Part shown: in pieces, positions 33,983 to 42,600 of the stretch | Layout of the letters: each line of letters starts with the position of its first letter | Position numbering within the stretch: the first letter of the stretch is position 1 | NCBI GenBank assembly: GCA_035319765.1 | Contig: DATHCB010000148.1 | Span: 1 to 64,000, forward strand | Reading direction: 5' to 3' | Length of the DNA: 64,000 nucleotides | From: DATHCB01 sp035319765 | GTDB lineage: Archaea > Thermoproteota > Bathyarchaeia > Bathyarchaeales > SOJC01 | Position numbers and translations under genes: made by a program | The notes under the pieces: generated by a model | Databases searched by the model: none | What the model was told of the DNA's origin: nothing | Seen by the model: the letters and a program-made list of their open reading frames with translations, nothing else

Positions 33983-36076
33983 ATGAAGAAAAAAGCGTTA
34001 CTACTACTGTTGTTAATGGCGCTATCGATAGCAACACCAATGATACTAACCAGAACCACCAATGCAGAGCCCATTCCTAGTGTATCCCCAGCGGGGTACC
34101 CAACTAGCGTTCAGTGGGCTACTGGGGGACAGGCCGTCAACGCTTCTCTTTGGACCGTCCCTGAATACCTAATGCTCTACGTCCCGGAGAGCAGTACACC
34201 CATCGTTACTTGTACAACAATCACCATACAAGGCAAAGATGCAACGGGCGCAGCCATAGAAGCGTCAGTCACATTGGACGGAAGCACAAGTCCAGGCGTT
34301 TACAACTCATTCTATCAAAGTTACTACCTGTTCGTCGATCCAGATTCCGGTTGCCCAGTGGCCTTCAGCAGCGTAACTAGCATATTCCAGCAGAACGGCA
34401 GCGAAGGTAACCAATTCCAAATATGGACAGCTCCGCACGGCATGCCAGAATTCGCAGCACCGTGGCCACAATACCTTGGTCAGTATGGTGCGGCGACAGG
34501 TTGGCAACCCGGCATAGACTACCCGACATACAAAACGGGACCGTACCTATATTCAGCAGGTCCTGGACTAGGGATTGTGTTGGTTTCTCCGTTCCAGATT
34601 GAACCGACTCCCGCGGCCCCGCTCCAGGTGTTGATCAACTGGAACGACAAAGCGCTCGCGAACTCAGGCGACCACGACTTGATACCAGAGACTGGAGAAT
34701 ATGGCAACGCTACAGCAAGTGACACCCTCTACATAACAGGCCTGAATCAAAAGGGCAATCCGCAAACAGCAAGTGTCAGCATTTCTGTAGGCAACTGGGA
34801 CGACCTCGTAACAGCCCCTGGTGCATGGTCTACGGTCTGCAATGTGTGGGACACGAGCAGTTCGCCGAACACTTTCTACATCTTCACGGCCCCTCAACCA
34901 AGTGCAGAGCTGTTTAGTTACACATTGCTTATCGATCATTTGGTGATTCACCCCACTGCCTATGACATCTTGGCTAACCCGTACGTGCCAGCTGGGATGA
35001 CGTGCGTATACGTTTCGCTGGCCGATCAAGACGGTAACTTGATTCACGAAGCTTACACACCATGGAACACGGGCACATACATCGACGTTAACTTCGCAAC
35101 AACCGCAGGAACTGTGACACCCTCTTGTAACGTTTGGATACCACAGGGCGGTTACTATAACTACACACTTCTATGCGCAGACACTAACCCACGGACATTC
35201 AACGTTACCGCATTTGCGATTGTACCAACGCTGAAGCTCGCATCAGGAGAAGTGGTGCGTCCCGCACTGGAGTTGTTCGTCTGGACTGAAATGGTCGAAG
35301 ACGGAGTCAACTCAGTCTTCTCATATAACGGTTGGCCGTTGACCCCGCTGACCTGGGGCTATACGACCTGGGCCTCTGATCCGAGCACCGGTGCGTATGA
35401 CATCACTATCGCGTGTTTCACCGGATGTGATCCACCACAGCCTTACTTGCCACCGCCAGTTGGACCAGAACCAACCGGAATAAAACTGAACGGACCAATA
35501 TACGAAGTCCACATTCCGCTGTACACAGGATGCAACCTAATCTCAACTCCAGTCAGCCTCATACTCGACAACCTTACCTACTCAAACTACCCGACCACTA
35601 GCTATCTAACCGGCATACCGATGTATCTTCTGTTCGGCAAGACTGGGGCGGGCTGCATAGAAGCTGTATGGTGGTACGTCGATGGGAACTGGAATGTATA
35701 CGTGCCAGGCGTTACAGCTCCTTCCAACACTTCGTTGTTCCAAGACGGATTAGGCTACTGGATCAAAGCTGAGAAGCCATGCACACTGGAACTCAGCGGC
35801 GTTTGGCTTGAAAACGGTCCATTCACGCCGCCAACATACGAGCTATACGCACAATCGTGGAACCTGATAGGCGTGACGACGACCACCGGAATAAGCATCG
35901 CTGACTACTTAGCCAGTACTGCGAGCGGCTTCACTAGCGGAGCGTGCGCCGGCCCAGTTTGGGTATACTACGCATACATGAACGCGTGGGTCAGAAACCC
36001 GTCTTGGGGTCTTTACCCTGGCGAAGCGTTCTGGGTCTACAACAGCGCAGTTTGCCCAGTTTACATAGCGCCATAG
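33983..36076 (+). CDS. Large secreted surface protein (S-layer-like candidate)
   Basis: 697 residues with a clear signal peptide ('KALLLLLLMALSIATPMIL', cleavage near residue 29) and no later membrane segment. The body is beta-rich with many aromatic residues and N-x-S/T sites. Residues about 500-697 carry two copies of a 'GCNLISTP / SWNLIGV ... GYWIKA / AFWVYN' module typical of secreted archaeal and bacterial surface proteins. A strong TATA box and a downstream T-run terminator suggest high expression as a separate unit. An S-layer role is inference. Confidence 0.7.
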   Translation: MKKKALLLLLLMALSIATPMILTRTTNAEPIPSVSPAGYPTSVQWATGGQAVNASLWTVPEYLMLYVPESSTPIVTCTTITIQGKDATGAAIEASVTLDGSTSPGVYNSFYQSYYLFVDPDSGCPVAFSSVTSIFQQNGSEGNQFQIWTAPHGMPEFAAPWPQYLGQYGAATGWQPGIDYPTYKTGPYLYSAGPGLGIVLVSPFQIEPTPAAPLQVLINWNDKALANSGDHDLIPETGEYGNATASDTLYITGLNQKGNPQTASVSISVGNWDDLVTAPGAWSTVCNVWDTSSSPNTFYIFTAPQPSAELFSYTLLIDHLVIHPTAYDILANPYVPAGMTCVYVSLADQDGNLIHEAYTPWNTGTYIDVNFATTAGTVTPSCNVWIPQGGYYNYTLLCADTNPRTFNVTAFAIVPTLKLASGEVVRPALELFVWTEMVEDGVNSVFSYNGWPLTPLTWGYTTWASDPSTGAYDITIACFTGCDPPQPYLPPPVGPEPTGIKLNGPIYEVHIPLYTGCNLISTPVSLILDNLTYSNYPTTSYLTGIPMYLLFGKTGAGCIEAVWWYVDGNWNVYVPGVTAPSNTSLFQDGLGYWIKAEKPCTLELSGVWLENGPFTPPTYELYAQSWNLIGVTTTTGISIADYLASTASGFTSGACAGPVWVYYAYMNAWVRNPSWGLYPGEAFWVYNSAVCPVYIAP

Positions 36077-36085
36077 TAACCCTGT

Positions 36086-36116
36086 GGAGGTCTATGTCTC
36101 TCCCCTCCTTTTTTTT
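36086..36116 (+). terminator. Hairpin plus T8 terminator
   Basis: GGAGG (36086-36090) pairs with CCTCC (36104-36108), followed by eight T residues. It is placed between the large secreted protein and the next gene. Confidence 0.6.
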
Positions 36117-36126
36117 GTGATTCATT

Positions 36127-37293
36127 ATGAAAAAAATAACAACCCTCAAGTTCGTGATAGCGCTTTCGATATGCGCATTCATGATAACGCCCATAGTAAG
36201 GGCTCAGGCTACTCCGCAGCCCCCATGCCTGTTCTACGGGAACGTGACAGTTGATGGTCTTCCGGCCAAAGATGGCCTGACCGTTATGGCAATGATATCG
36301 GGAACAACGCTCAATTGGACGACACAAACGGCAAACGGAACCTACGGCTGGGGGGCGATGGGAAGCAGCCAGTTCATGATACCCTCCAATAGTCCTAACT
36401 CAACGCAGATAGACGGAGGCGTGACCGGGGACGAAATCATATTCTATGTGAACGGAACCGAAACAAGTCAAACAGCAGCCTTCGATTCTGGATCTGCCGT
36501 GAGATTAGACCTATCGATCGGCAGTGGAACCGGTTTAGAGCAGTCTGCGCTCACGGAATCTTTAAACTGCTCAACAGCCTACGTGGGCTACAGCGTCGGA
36601 ATCAGCGGCAGACTAGTCTACCCCGACCATACGGGAATCTCGCAGGCGTACCTTCTGGCAGAATACAGCGTGCCTGGCAATGCAACTTGGATTCCAATAA
36701 CATCGTTCAACACGACGGGCACCGGGAATTACTACGCCGAATGGACGCCAAACGCTGCAGGAGTATACGCCATAAAAGTTAGCTGGGCGGGGAACACAAA
36801 CGTCGCAGGAGCAGAAGCTACTGTGAACCTGGCGATAACCTCCACCCAAGACAAATACGTCTTCTCAGTCATCTCCAACTCAACTATCTCAGGATTATCC
36901 TACGATTCATCTGGCAAAGTACTCGACTTCACCGTGAGTGGCCCCTTGGGAACAATGGGCTACGCCAACATAACAATCCCAAGAGACCTCATCAGCAACA
37001 TCGCTCAACTGACTGCACATCTCGACGGCGACCAAATTCTTTACACAACCACCAGCGCGAACGATTCTTGGACGATCTGCATTAATTATCTGCACAGCAC
37101 ACACACGGTTACGGTAAACCTAAGCCCAGCCAGCCCACCCTTCCTCGCAACGACACTCGGAACGGTAACCATAATCGCAATGACAATAGCCATAATGATA
37201 GCGATGTTCACGGCATACACAAGGCTCTCGCAGCGAAGGAAGTCAAGAAACTACCATGGTATGCACTTTAGGCCGCGGACAAAATCGGATTAA
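36127..37293 (+). CDS. Exported protein with C-terminal membrane anchor
   Basis: 388 residues. Signal peptide ('LKFVIALSICAFMITPIV'). An N-terminal beta domain like a carboxypeptidase-regulatory/transthyretin module ('CLFYGNVTVDGLPAKDGLTV', residues 35-120) is followed by an Ig-like segment ('VYPDHTGISQAYLLAEYSVP'). A 'FSVISNSTISGLSYDSSGKV' domain recalls the pre-tail domain of the NosD-like proteins. A C-terminal helix (about 338-365) and basic tail anchor it. Starts ten bases after the T-run terminator. Confidence 0.75.
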   Translation: MKKITTLKFVIALSICAFMITPIVRAQATPQPPCLFYGNVTVDGLPAKDGLTVMAMISGTTLNWTTQTANGTYGWGAMGSSQFMIPSNSPNSTQIDGGVTGDEIIFYVNGTETSQTAAFDSGSAVRLDLSIGSGTGLEQSALTESLNCSTAYVGYSVGISGRLVYPDHTGISQAYLLAEYSVPGNATWIPITSFNTTGTGNYYAEWTPNAAGVYAIKVSWAGNTNVAGAEATVNLAITSTQDKYVFSVISNSTISGLSYDSSGKVLDFTVSGPLGTMGYANITIPRDLISNIAQLTAHLDGDQILYTTTSANDSWTICINYLHSTHTVTVNLSPASPPFLATTLGTVTIIAMTIAIMIAMFTAYTRLSQRRKSRNYHGMHFRPRTKSD

Positions 37294-37420
37294 GAGTTAA
37301 GCGGCTTAAAACTGCCTCGACATGCCAAGACGACGTCGCTATTGATCACTTGTTAGAGATTTAACGCAAGTTGATTCCCTATTCTTTGAACGATTCGGAC
37401 ACGCATAGCAAACTGCGTGA

Positions 37421-38191
37421 CTACGGCTCCCTGAGCTCCCACCACAGCTTAAGTAAGCCGCTGAACTGCGACAGGACGATTCTCGGTATCTTCGACAACT
37501 TATACACGCGCGTGGCGCCATTCTTTCTAATCATGTGATTAACTGGAATCTCCGTGATGCTGTAGTCTCTTTCAACTGCTCTTACGGTGAACTCTGTCCA
37601 GAAGCTCTCGTTCATGTACCTGAACCCATCTGCTATGAGTCTTGCCACTTCGGTTTTCATCAATTTGTACGGAGAGGTAACATCTCGAAACTTTGGCAAT
37701 CCGATAAGTGATCTGTTCATCCTCTGAAAGGCGTCGGACATGAATTTCCTAAAAGGCGAATCGGCCCTGTTAATCCTGCATCCGCTGACAATATCGAACT
37801 TCGCCCTCAAATCCCAAAGATTCCAAAAATCCAAGGCTCCCAGTTGCCCATCAGAATCCGTGATGAGAACATAATCAGCGCTTACGAGTTCCAAGCCGTA
37901 CTTTATTCCGCGCGCGTAGCCCTTTCGTGCTGGTGAAAGCGTAGCCTTGAGGGGCATCTGCTTGGCGAGATGACCTATAACTTCTCTGGTTCCGTCAGTG
38001 CTCCCGTCTTCACTGAGAACAATTTCAACAGGCACCCTGACACTTATAGTCTTGTAGAAGTCCAGTGCAACTTCTTCAATAATGTCCGCCTCATTGTGAA
38101 CGGGCATCAAAACGGAGACCTGAGCCCTCTGCCTCGTAGCCGTAAAGGTGTCTATCAAAAGAGACCCATCTGACACCGATATTTCTCCCAT
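37421..38191 (-). CDS. Family 2 glycosyltransferase (dolichyl-phosphate mannose synthase-like)
   Basis: 256 residues of soluble GT-A fold: 'VSVLMPVHNEADIIEEVALD', 'VLSEDGSTDGTREVI', 'RKGYARGIKYGLELV' and the DxD 'LITDSDGQ'. These match DPM1/DPG-synthase-like enzymes that load a sugar on dolichyl phosphate. No C-terminal membrane domain, as in the short DPM type. It could feed the GT-C transferase at 25.9-28.0 kb. GC tracts within it (37507-37512, 37909-37916) fall in ordinary coding context. Confidence 0.85.
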   Translation of the reverse strand: MGEISVSDGSLLIDTFTATRQRAQVSVLMPVHNEADIIEEVALDFYKTISVRVPVEIVLSEDGSTDGTREVIGHLAKQMPLKATLSPARKGYARGIKYGLELVSADYVLITDSDGQLGALDFWNLWDLRAKFDIVSGCRINRADSPFRKFMSDAFQRMNRSLIGLPKFRDVTSPYKLMKTEVARLIADGFRYMNESFWTEFTVRAVERDYSITEIPVNHMIRKNGATRVYKLSKIPRIVLSQFSGLLKLWWELREP

Positions 38192-38426
38192 TTCATTGCT
38201 CCCAGAGTGCCCTTCCTAGAGATAACTAAACCGACCGTTTCTCGGCTATTTAAGCTTAATAGGAACAAAAAACCTAGAAAACAATTCTAGAACGTAATAT
38301 CATCGCCCTTCAGCAAAATCGAACAATTCGCACTCGCCATCGCACAAGTAAACTGGACGCTTCCTCAAAGGACTAAACTAATATACAGTCGAAAAGACTT
38401 TCCTCTCTGATCAAGAGGTCATCATC

Positions 38427-38957
38427 GTGAAAAAAGAAATTGCCGTCTCAGAAGGTCTAAGGCATCTGCCCATAAGACCGGTATATCTTGTGACCGCGGA
38501 GCATGAAGGAAAAAGAAGCATCATAACCATAGGCATGTTCGCCTATTTCTCTGGAAAACCAACTTTGGTAGGTGTGGGCATAGCGCCCTCGCGATACTCT
38601 TTCGGCTTGATCAAGAAGAGCGGCGAGTTTGCAGTCAATGTAGTCGATGAAAAACTCTCAAACGCTGTTAGAATCTGCGGAGAGAACTCCGGTGCAAATG
38701 TTGACAAGTTCGAGCGGGCTCATTTGACACCTAAGAGGGGAGTCAAAGTGAACGCTCCTCTGATTGAAGAGAGCCCTCTGTCAATCGAGTGCAAGGTGAT
38801 TAAAGAGGTAGAAACTGGCGACCACGTCTGGTTCATAGGCGAAGTGCTTGCGACAAGCGTTCGCGAAGGTTATGATTGGAAGGACGGTTTACTGTTCAAA
38901 TGGGTGGGCAAACGTGGATTTTACCACAAAGTGGGAATGGAAATAGGCGAATACTAA
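38427..38957 (+). CDS. Flavin reductase-like FMN-binding split-barrel protein
   Basis: 176 residues with the flavin reductase domain: 'RPVYLVTAEHEGKRSIITIG', 'PTLVGVGIAPSRYSFGLIKK', 'SGEFAVNVVDEKL' and 'HVWFIGEVLA'. A GTG start at 38427 has AGAGGT seven bases before it, and a TATA-like TAATATAC at about 38380. It probably binds FMN and reduces or senses small flavins or quinones. Confidence 0.85.
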   Translation: MKKEIAVSEGLRHLPIRPVYLVTAEHEGKRSIITIGMFAYFSGKPTLVGVGIAPSRYSFGLIKKSGEFAVNVVDEKLSNAVRICGENSGANVDKFERAHLTPKRGVKVNAPLIEESPLSIECKVIKEVETGDHVWFIGEVLATSVREGYDWKDGLLFKWVGKRGFYHKVGMEIGEY

Positions 38958-39155
38958 CTCGCCATAAGCCAAAACAAAAGAATAAGAGCCAATATTCCAG
39001 TAATCAGCCAGGATGCGGTCACAGTCGAGAAGGAAGGCGTTGCCGTCATGGTCTCGAAAATTACGAAAATGCCCACACTGCGCGTGGTCATGAGAGAGGT
39101 CCTTGAAAAACATAAGAAAAATCAACGTCTTATCTACCTCCGTAGAAAGCATTAA
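38958..39155 (+). pseudogene. Short conserved-looking ORF without a standard start
   Basis: Directly after the TAA of the flavin reductase gene, and in the same frame, 65 codons read '...ANIPVISQDAVTVEKEGVAV' and '...PTLRVVMREVLEKHKKNQRL', ending 'IYLRRKH'. The composition is strongly protein-like, but no ATG, GTG or TTG occurs before the middle. It may start at ATA/ATT, be a stop-codon readthrough extension, or be a gene that lost its start. No family recognised. Confidence 0.4.
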
Positions 39156-39221
39156 AGAAAAAACCTAAGCGGAAAGTGATGATCCGTATTCCATCCAAGG
39201 GTTAAAGGCGCATACTATGAT

Positions 39222-40214
39222 ATGGGCTACGCTTACGGAACCGTTTTGTACAGACATGGTTTCAGAGTTCCAGACCAGTCAACTCAAAGACTCGATTTTG
39301 GACACAAATGCGAAAAAGAAGTCAGACTATTCTTTCCAGAAATCTTAGAAGAGATTCGTGGATTCACCGATGCATGTAACGCTTCATACGAAAATCTGGC
39401 AGCTCTCATATTAGGCATCGGAGCCTTTTCGCCCAAGGCGGCTTGCAGCATCTTTGCGGCGTTTAATGGCTCTCACGTAGTGTTCGGACGCAACTACGAC
39501 TTTTACTATAGCCTCAAAGACAAGACCGAGAGCTACCTCACGTGCCCAAAGGACGGCTACCGGAGCGTGGGGCAATCCGACATTTTCGTTGGAAGAGAAG
39601 ACGGTATAAACGAGAAAGGGCTAGCAATTGGAATGACAGCCGTCGCAGCAAAGAATCTTAAACCAGGCGTAAGCTTCGCGCTTGCCACAAGATACATTCT
39701 TGACAAGCACGCCACAGTGGATGAAGCCGTCGAAACTCTTTCGCACGCGCATTTCTTGACCACGAACAATTACCTGCTGGCAGACAGGAATGGCAACATG
39801 GCTGTCGTTGAAGCAAGTCCAGACAAGATAAGGATACGAAGACCCGAAAGGGGCGAGAACTTCATAGTGTGCACAAACCATTTCTTGAACTCTGAAATGC
39901 TGGAAATGGAGGATCAAAAAGAAAGACCGCCCTACTCAATGGAAAGGTACGCCACTGTCCATAACACACTAAGACAGCGCGATGGAAAGATTGACACAAA
40001 AGCAGCGCAGAGGCTTTTATCAAACCACAGCGGCCACGTGTGCTCTCATGTCAATAGCATTAAGCTCGGCACATTGTGGTCGATAGTTGCTAGGCTAAAT
40101 GATCTCAAAGTGTTCAGGGCAGAAGGGGCACCGTGCAGAACGAAGTATAGACAAGACGAACGTCTCAATAGAGCAATTCAAACCCGACAAAAAGGAGCCA
40201 AGCCAACTGAATGA
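39222..40214 (+). CDS. C45-family Ntn-hydrolase (acyltransferase/choloylglycine hydrolase-like)
   Basis: 330 residues. 'GIGAFSPKAACSIFAAFNGSHVVFGRNYDF' carries the nucleophile Cys (about residue 74) and the 'GRNYDF' motif of peptidase family C45 / AAT-type Ntn hydrolases. These self-cleave before this Cys and hydrolyse amide bonds. 'GINEKGLAIGMTAV' and 'VDEAVETLSHAHFLTTNNYL' fit the fold. Substrate unknown. Starts at ATG 39222. Confidence 0.85.
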   Translation: MGYAYGTVLYRHGFRVPDQSTQRLDFGHKCEKEVRLFFPEILEEIRGFTDACNASYENLAALILGIGAFSPKAACSIFAAFNGSHVVFGRNYDFYYSLKDKTESYLTCPKDGYRSVGQSDIFVGREDGINEKGLAIGMTAVAAKNLKPGVSFALATRYILDKHATVDEAVETLSHAHFLTTNNYLLADRNGNMAVVEASPDKIRIRRPERGENFIVCTNHFLNSEMLEMEDQKERPPYSMERYATVHNTLRQRDGKIDTKAAQRLLSNHSGHVCSHVNSIKLGTLWSIVARLNDLKVFRAEGAPCRTKYRQDERLNRAIQTRQKGAKPTE

Positions 40215-40232
40215 CTTGTCCCTTCTTAGCAG

Positions 40233-40637
40233 CTATTGCTGCTCTCTCTCGTGGCGTTCCACCATGATGCACTTTTCGAATATTACGGCGATATTATTGT
40301 CTTTACAGAATTTTATCGCGGTCTCAGATTCGGAGCCCGGTTGCATCCACACTCGCTTGATGCCAAGTCTATTGCAGTCCTTGACAACTTCCTCAGTAAC
40401 CTTCGGAGGCACCACGACATCGACGACGTCTGGCTTCTCCGGCAAAGTCTCCAGGCTTGGGTAGCACTTGTCGCCCAAGATCTCCTCTGCGTTCGGGTTT
40501 ACTGGATACACTTTGTAGCCTCCGCTTTTCAGGTCTCTGTAGACACGATGGCCGTATTTTTCAGGATCTTTGCTAGCGCCCACGACGGCGATCAAGTTTT
40601 TCTTGTTGAGAAATTCCTCGATCAACTGCTCATCCAA
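40233..40637 (-). CDS. CoA-binding domain protein (YccU-like)
   Basis: 134 residues of the small CoA_binding_2 Rossmann family: 'NLIAVVGASKDPEKYGHRVY', 'VYPVNPNAEEILGDKCYPSL', 'VDVVVPPKVTEEVVKDC' and 'WMQPGSES'. Binds CoA or acyl-CoA; function unsettled. It lies 24 bases behind the thioredoxin gene on the same strand, likely one operon. Confidence 0.9.
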   Translation of the reverse strand: MDEQLIEEFLNKKNLIAVVGASKDPEKYGHRVYRDLKSGGYKVYPVNPNAEEILGDKCYPSLETLPEKPDVVDVVVPPKVTEEVVKDCNRLGIKRVWMQPGSESETAIKFCKDNNIAVIFEKCIMVERHEREQQ

Positions 40638-40661
40638 ACGCCGAATCTCCTGCAGGGGCGT

Positions 40662-41075
40662 CTAGATGCAGCGTGTTATTCTTTGTTCCAGCATTGGTCT
40701 CGGCATGGCGCCTACGATTCTATCCACGAGTTTGCCGTCCTTGAACACCAGCAGAGTTGGGATGCTCATAACTTGATACTCCGTTGAGACTTCACAGTTT
40801 TCATCGACGTTCAATTTGCCGAACAAGATTTTTCCGCAATAATCCTTTGCTAGTTCCTCCACAATTGGACCGATCATCCGACACGGACCACACCACGGCG
40901 CCCAGCAGTCAACCACAACAGCGGCGTTATTCTGAACCGTCTCCTTGAAAGTCGCGTCAGTTACCGTGATAGGTTTGTCAAAGTATTGCTTCTCCTCTTT
41001 TTCAATTACCTTTCGCGTCATTTCCTTCATTTTCGCCTGCTCGATCTTCTTCACTTCTTCATCATCGTCTTCCAT
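40662..41075 (-). CDS. Thioredoxin
   Basis: 137 residues: a charged N-terminal extension (1-35) and a thioredoxin fold with active site 'WAPWCGPCRMIGP' (about residues 62-74), then 'NVDENCEVSTEYQVMSIPTL' with the cis-Pro. General cytoplasmic disulfide reductase. First gene of a two-gene unit with the CoA-binding protein. Confidence 0.95.
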   Translation of the reverse strand: MEDDDEEVKKIEQAKMKEMTRKVIEKEEKQYFDKPITVTDATFKETVQNNAAVVVDCWAPWCGPCRMIGPIVEELAKDYCGKILFGKLNVDENCEVSTEYQVMSIPTLLVFKDGKLVDRIVGAMPRPMLEQRITRCI

Positions 41076-41117
41076 CGGAACACCTTTCGTATGGAGAACT
41101 TTCTATCTGCTAGTTAA

Positions 41118-41317
41118 TTAGGATTCTTTCTTTGCGCGCGCTCTTCGCGTGTTGCGAGTGCTCTGAATCTGACCTGCAAGCATTCTCTCACAGAACCATG
41201 GCATTGCATTGGGCGCGAAATTTGCTGTGGTTGCGTAGTTGGTGGTGCTACATGAATCGAAGGCTCTCACCTTCGACCGATCGAACGTGAATTCTGAGTA
41301 CGAATTTTGTCTTCATA
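41118..41317 (-). pseudogene. Remnant of unknown gene X, copy 1
   Basis: The reverse strand has an open frame beginning 'RQNSYSEFTFDRSKV' and continuing to '...PWFCERMLAGQIQSTRN', then 'TRRARAKKES' and a stop. The coding-like part ends at the GC tract 41134-41141. No ATG start. A related frame lies at 45967-46259, and the DNA segment 41287-41319 is nearly identical to 46227-46259. Function unknown. Confidence 0.4.
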
Positions 41318-41350
41318 ATCAAAATATCTATATTGCTGAAAGCTGTCTTC

Positions 41351-41698
41351 ATGCAATCCGAAACCGAGAACTTCTCTGTCGAGCTTGGATTACCAGTCCC
41401 TTTGAAGCATCGCAGCAGGAGTTTTGAATTGTTCGAAGAGTACAGTGGCAAAGGCATTGCTGAAACGGTTAAAGATCGCAAAGAGTCCTATGCAAAAGCC
41501 GATTCACGAACTAAGATGGAAATCGAAACAAGAACAAACGATGAGATCTCGAACTTCCAAAACTGGCTTGAATCAGTAAAGAAACTCACACCTCAAACAG
41601 CTTATTTCTATTCGATCAGTCTCAAGAGCCTATTCATCGGTCTACCGACAGGCCCTCAAATCGCTCAACTATTCAGCTCCATACTGGAGAACTTCTAG
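41351..41698 (+). CDS. Hypothetical protein
   Basis: 115 residues from the ATG at 41351. A charged N-terminal half ('ETVKDRKESYAKADSRTKM') is followed by a helical C-terminal half 'NFQNWLESVKKLTPQTAYFY' and 'SLKSLFIGLPTGPQIAQLF'. It looks like a true soluble helical protein; the C-terminal half vaguely recalls a SAM-like N-terminal domain of tyrosine recombinases, but I would not assign it. Confidence 0.45.
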   Translation: MQSETENFSVELGLPVPLKHRSRSFELFEEYSGKGIAETVKDRKESYAKADSRTKMEIETRTNDEISNFQNWLESVKKLTPQTAYFYSISLKSLFIGLPTGPQIAQLFSSILENF

Positions 41699-41892
41699 AA
41701 GCAGCAACACACAATATCTGTGGTGCACAGCATCGCGTCTTTTCCTGAATACGGAGCCCGACGGTCTATTTTCGTGACGCACTCAGGTGCAGTTTGTCAG
41801 ATTTCATATTCCTAATGCTAATTCATAACAGATACCAACTGGACCCGCAGGCGTTTTAAGGAGGATCCACAACCAGAAGTAGTGATGCGGCA

Positions 41893-42432
41893 ATGATTAC
41901 TGAGAAAAAAACGCGGTACTTCTCCAGTGGCTTCAAGATTGCGATCGTCATTTCATTAATCGTCCTACTAGCTAGTGCCCTACTCTGGGCCAACTATGCA
42001 GCCCTTACTGCTACGCCCACACAAGCACAACACGCAACGCAAACGATAACGTCCGAACGGCAAACCGCCACGTGGCAAGGCATATTCCTGAACAACCTTC
42101 GGGCAAGCTGGTTTCTGATCGTTCCAGTCCTCGGTTTGGCCGTCTTCTTTTTCATCTGGTACAACACAGCGACCATCCTAGGCCTTGAAAGCGCCTATTA
42201 CAACGTCAACGCTTCACTCGTTGTTCTACTTACACTAGGTGTAGGAGCCCTAGAAATCGCAGCATATATCATAGCCTTCGCAGAAAACCTCTACATCATT
42301 TATCTGGCGGTGGCCAACCTCGGAGCCATAAAAAGGATTAAGACGCAGTCATGGAAAACTTGGATAACATACGCCCTGCTGCTACTCATCGCTGCCATAG
42401 TTGAAGCAGGGCTAATCAGCAGAGGGTTATAG
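41893..42432 (+). CDS. SpoIIM-like membrane protein
   Basis: 179 residues with about four membrane helices (18-36, 72-92, 102-130, 155-178). The topology and the 'NNLRASWFLIVPVLGLAVFF' region match stage-II-sporulation-M-like (DUF95) proteins of archaea, which are often linked with membrane organisation. A truncated paralogue with its C-terminal half only is at 46260-46505. A GC tract (42443-42451) lies ten bases past the stop. Confidence 0.65.
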   Translation: MITEKKTRYFSSGFKIAIVISLIVLLASALLWANYAALTATPTQAQHATQTITSERQTATWQGIFLNNLRASWFLIVPVLGLAVFFFIWYNTATILGLESAYYNVNASLVVLLTLGVGALEIAAYIIAFAENLYIIYLAVANLGAIKRIKTQSWKTWITYALLLLIAAIVEAGLISRGL

Positions 42433-42507
42433 CTTCGACTGAGCGCGCGCGAAACCTAAGACTTGGCTTCTTTTAAGACCTGTGAAGAAGCATACAATGA
42501 TAAAATA

Positions 42508-42549
42508 GGGAGGTAAGTGAAAGCAAATATGAATGCAGAGCAGACCTAG
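42508..42549 (+). pseudogene. Ribosome binding site and ten-codon gene stub cut by a GC tract
   Basis: A strong GGGAGGTAA (42508-42516) directly precedes GTG (42517), with an ATG twelve bases later. The frame 'MKANMNAEQT' then meets TAG at 42547-42549, where the tract TAGCGCGCC begins. It looks like the first codons of a gene whose body is gone. Confidence 0.4.
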
Positions 42550-42600
42550 CGCGCCAAGAAAGAAAGAGGGGGTTTAGTGCGTTTATTTTGTGCCATGTAT

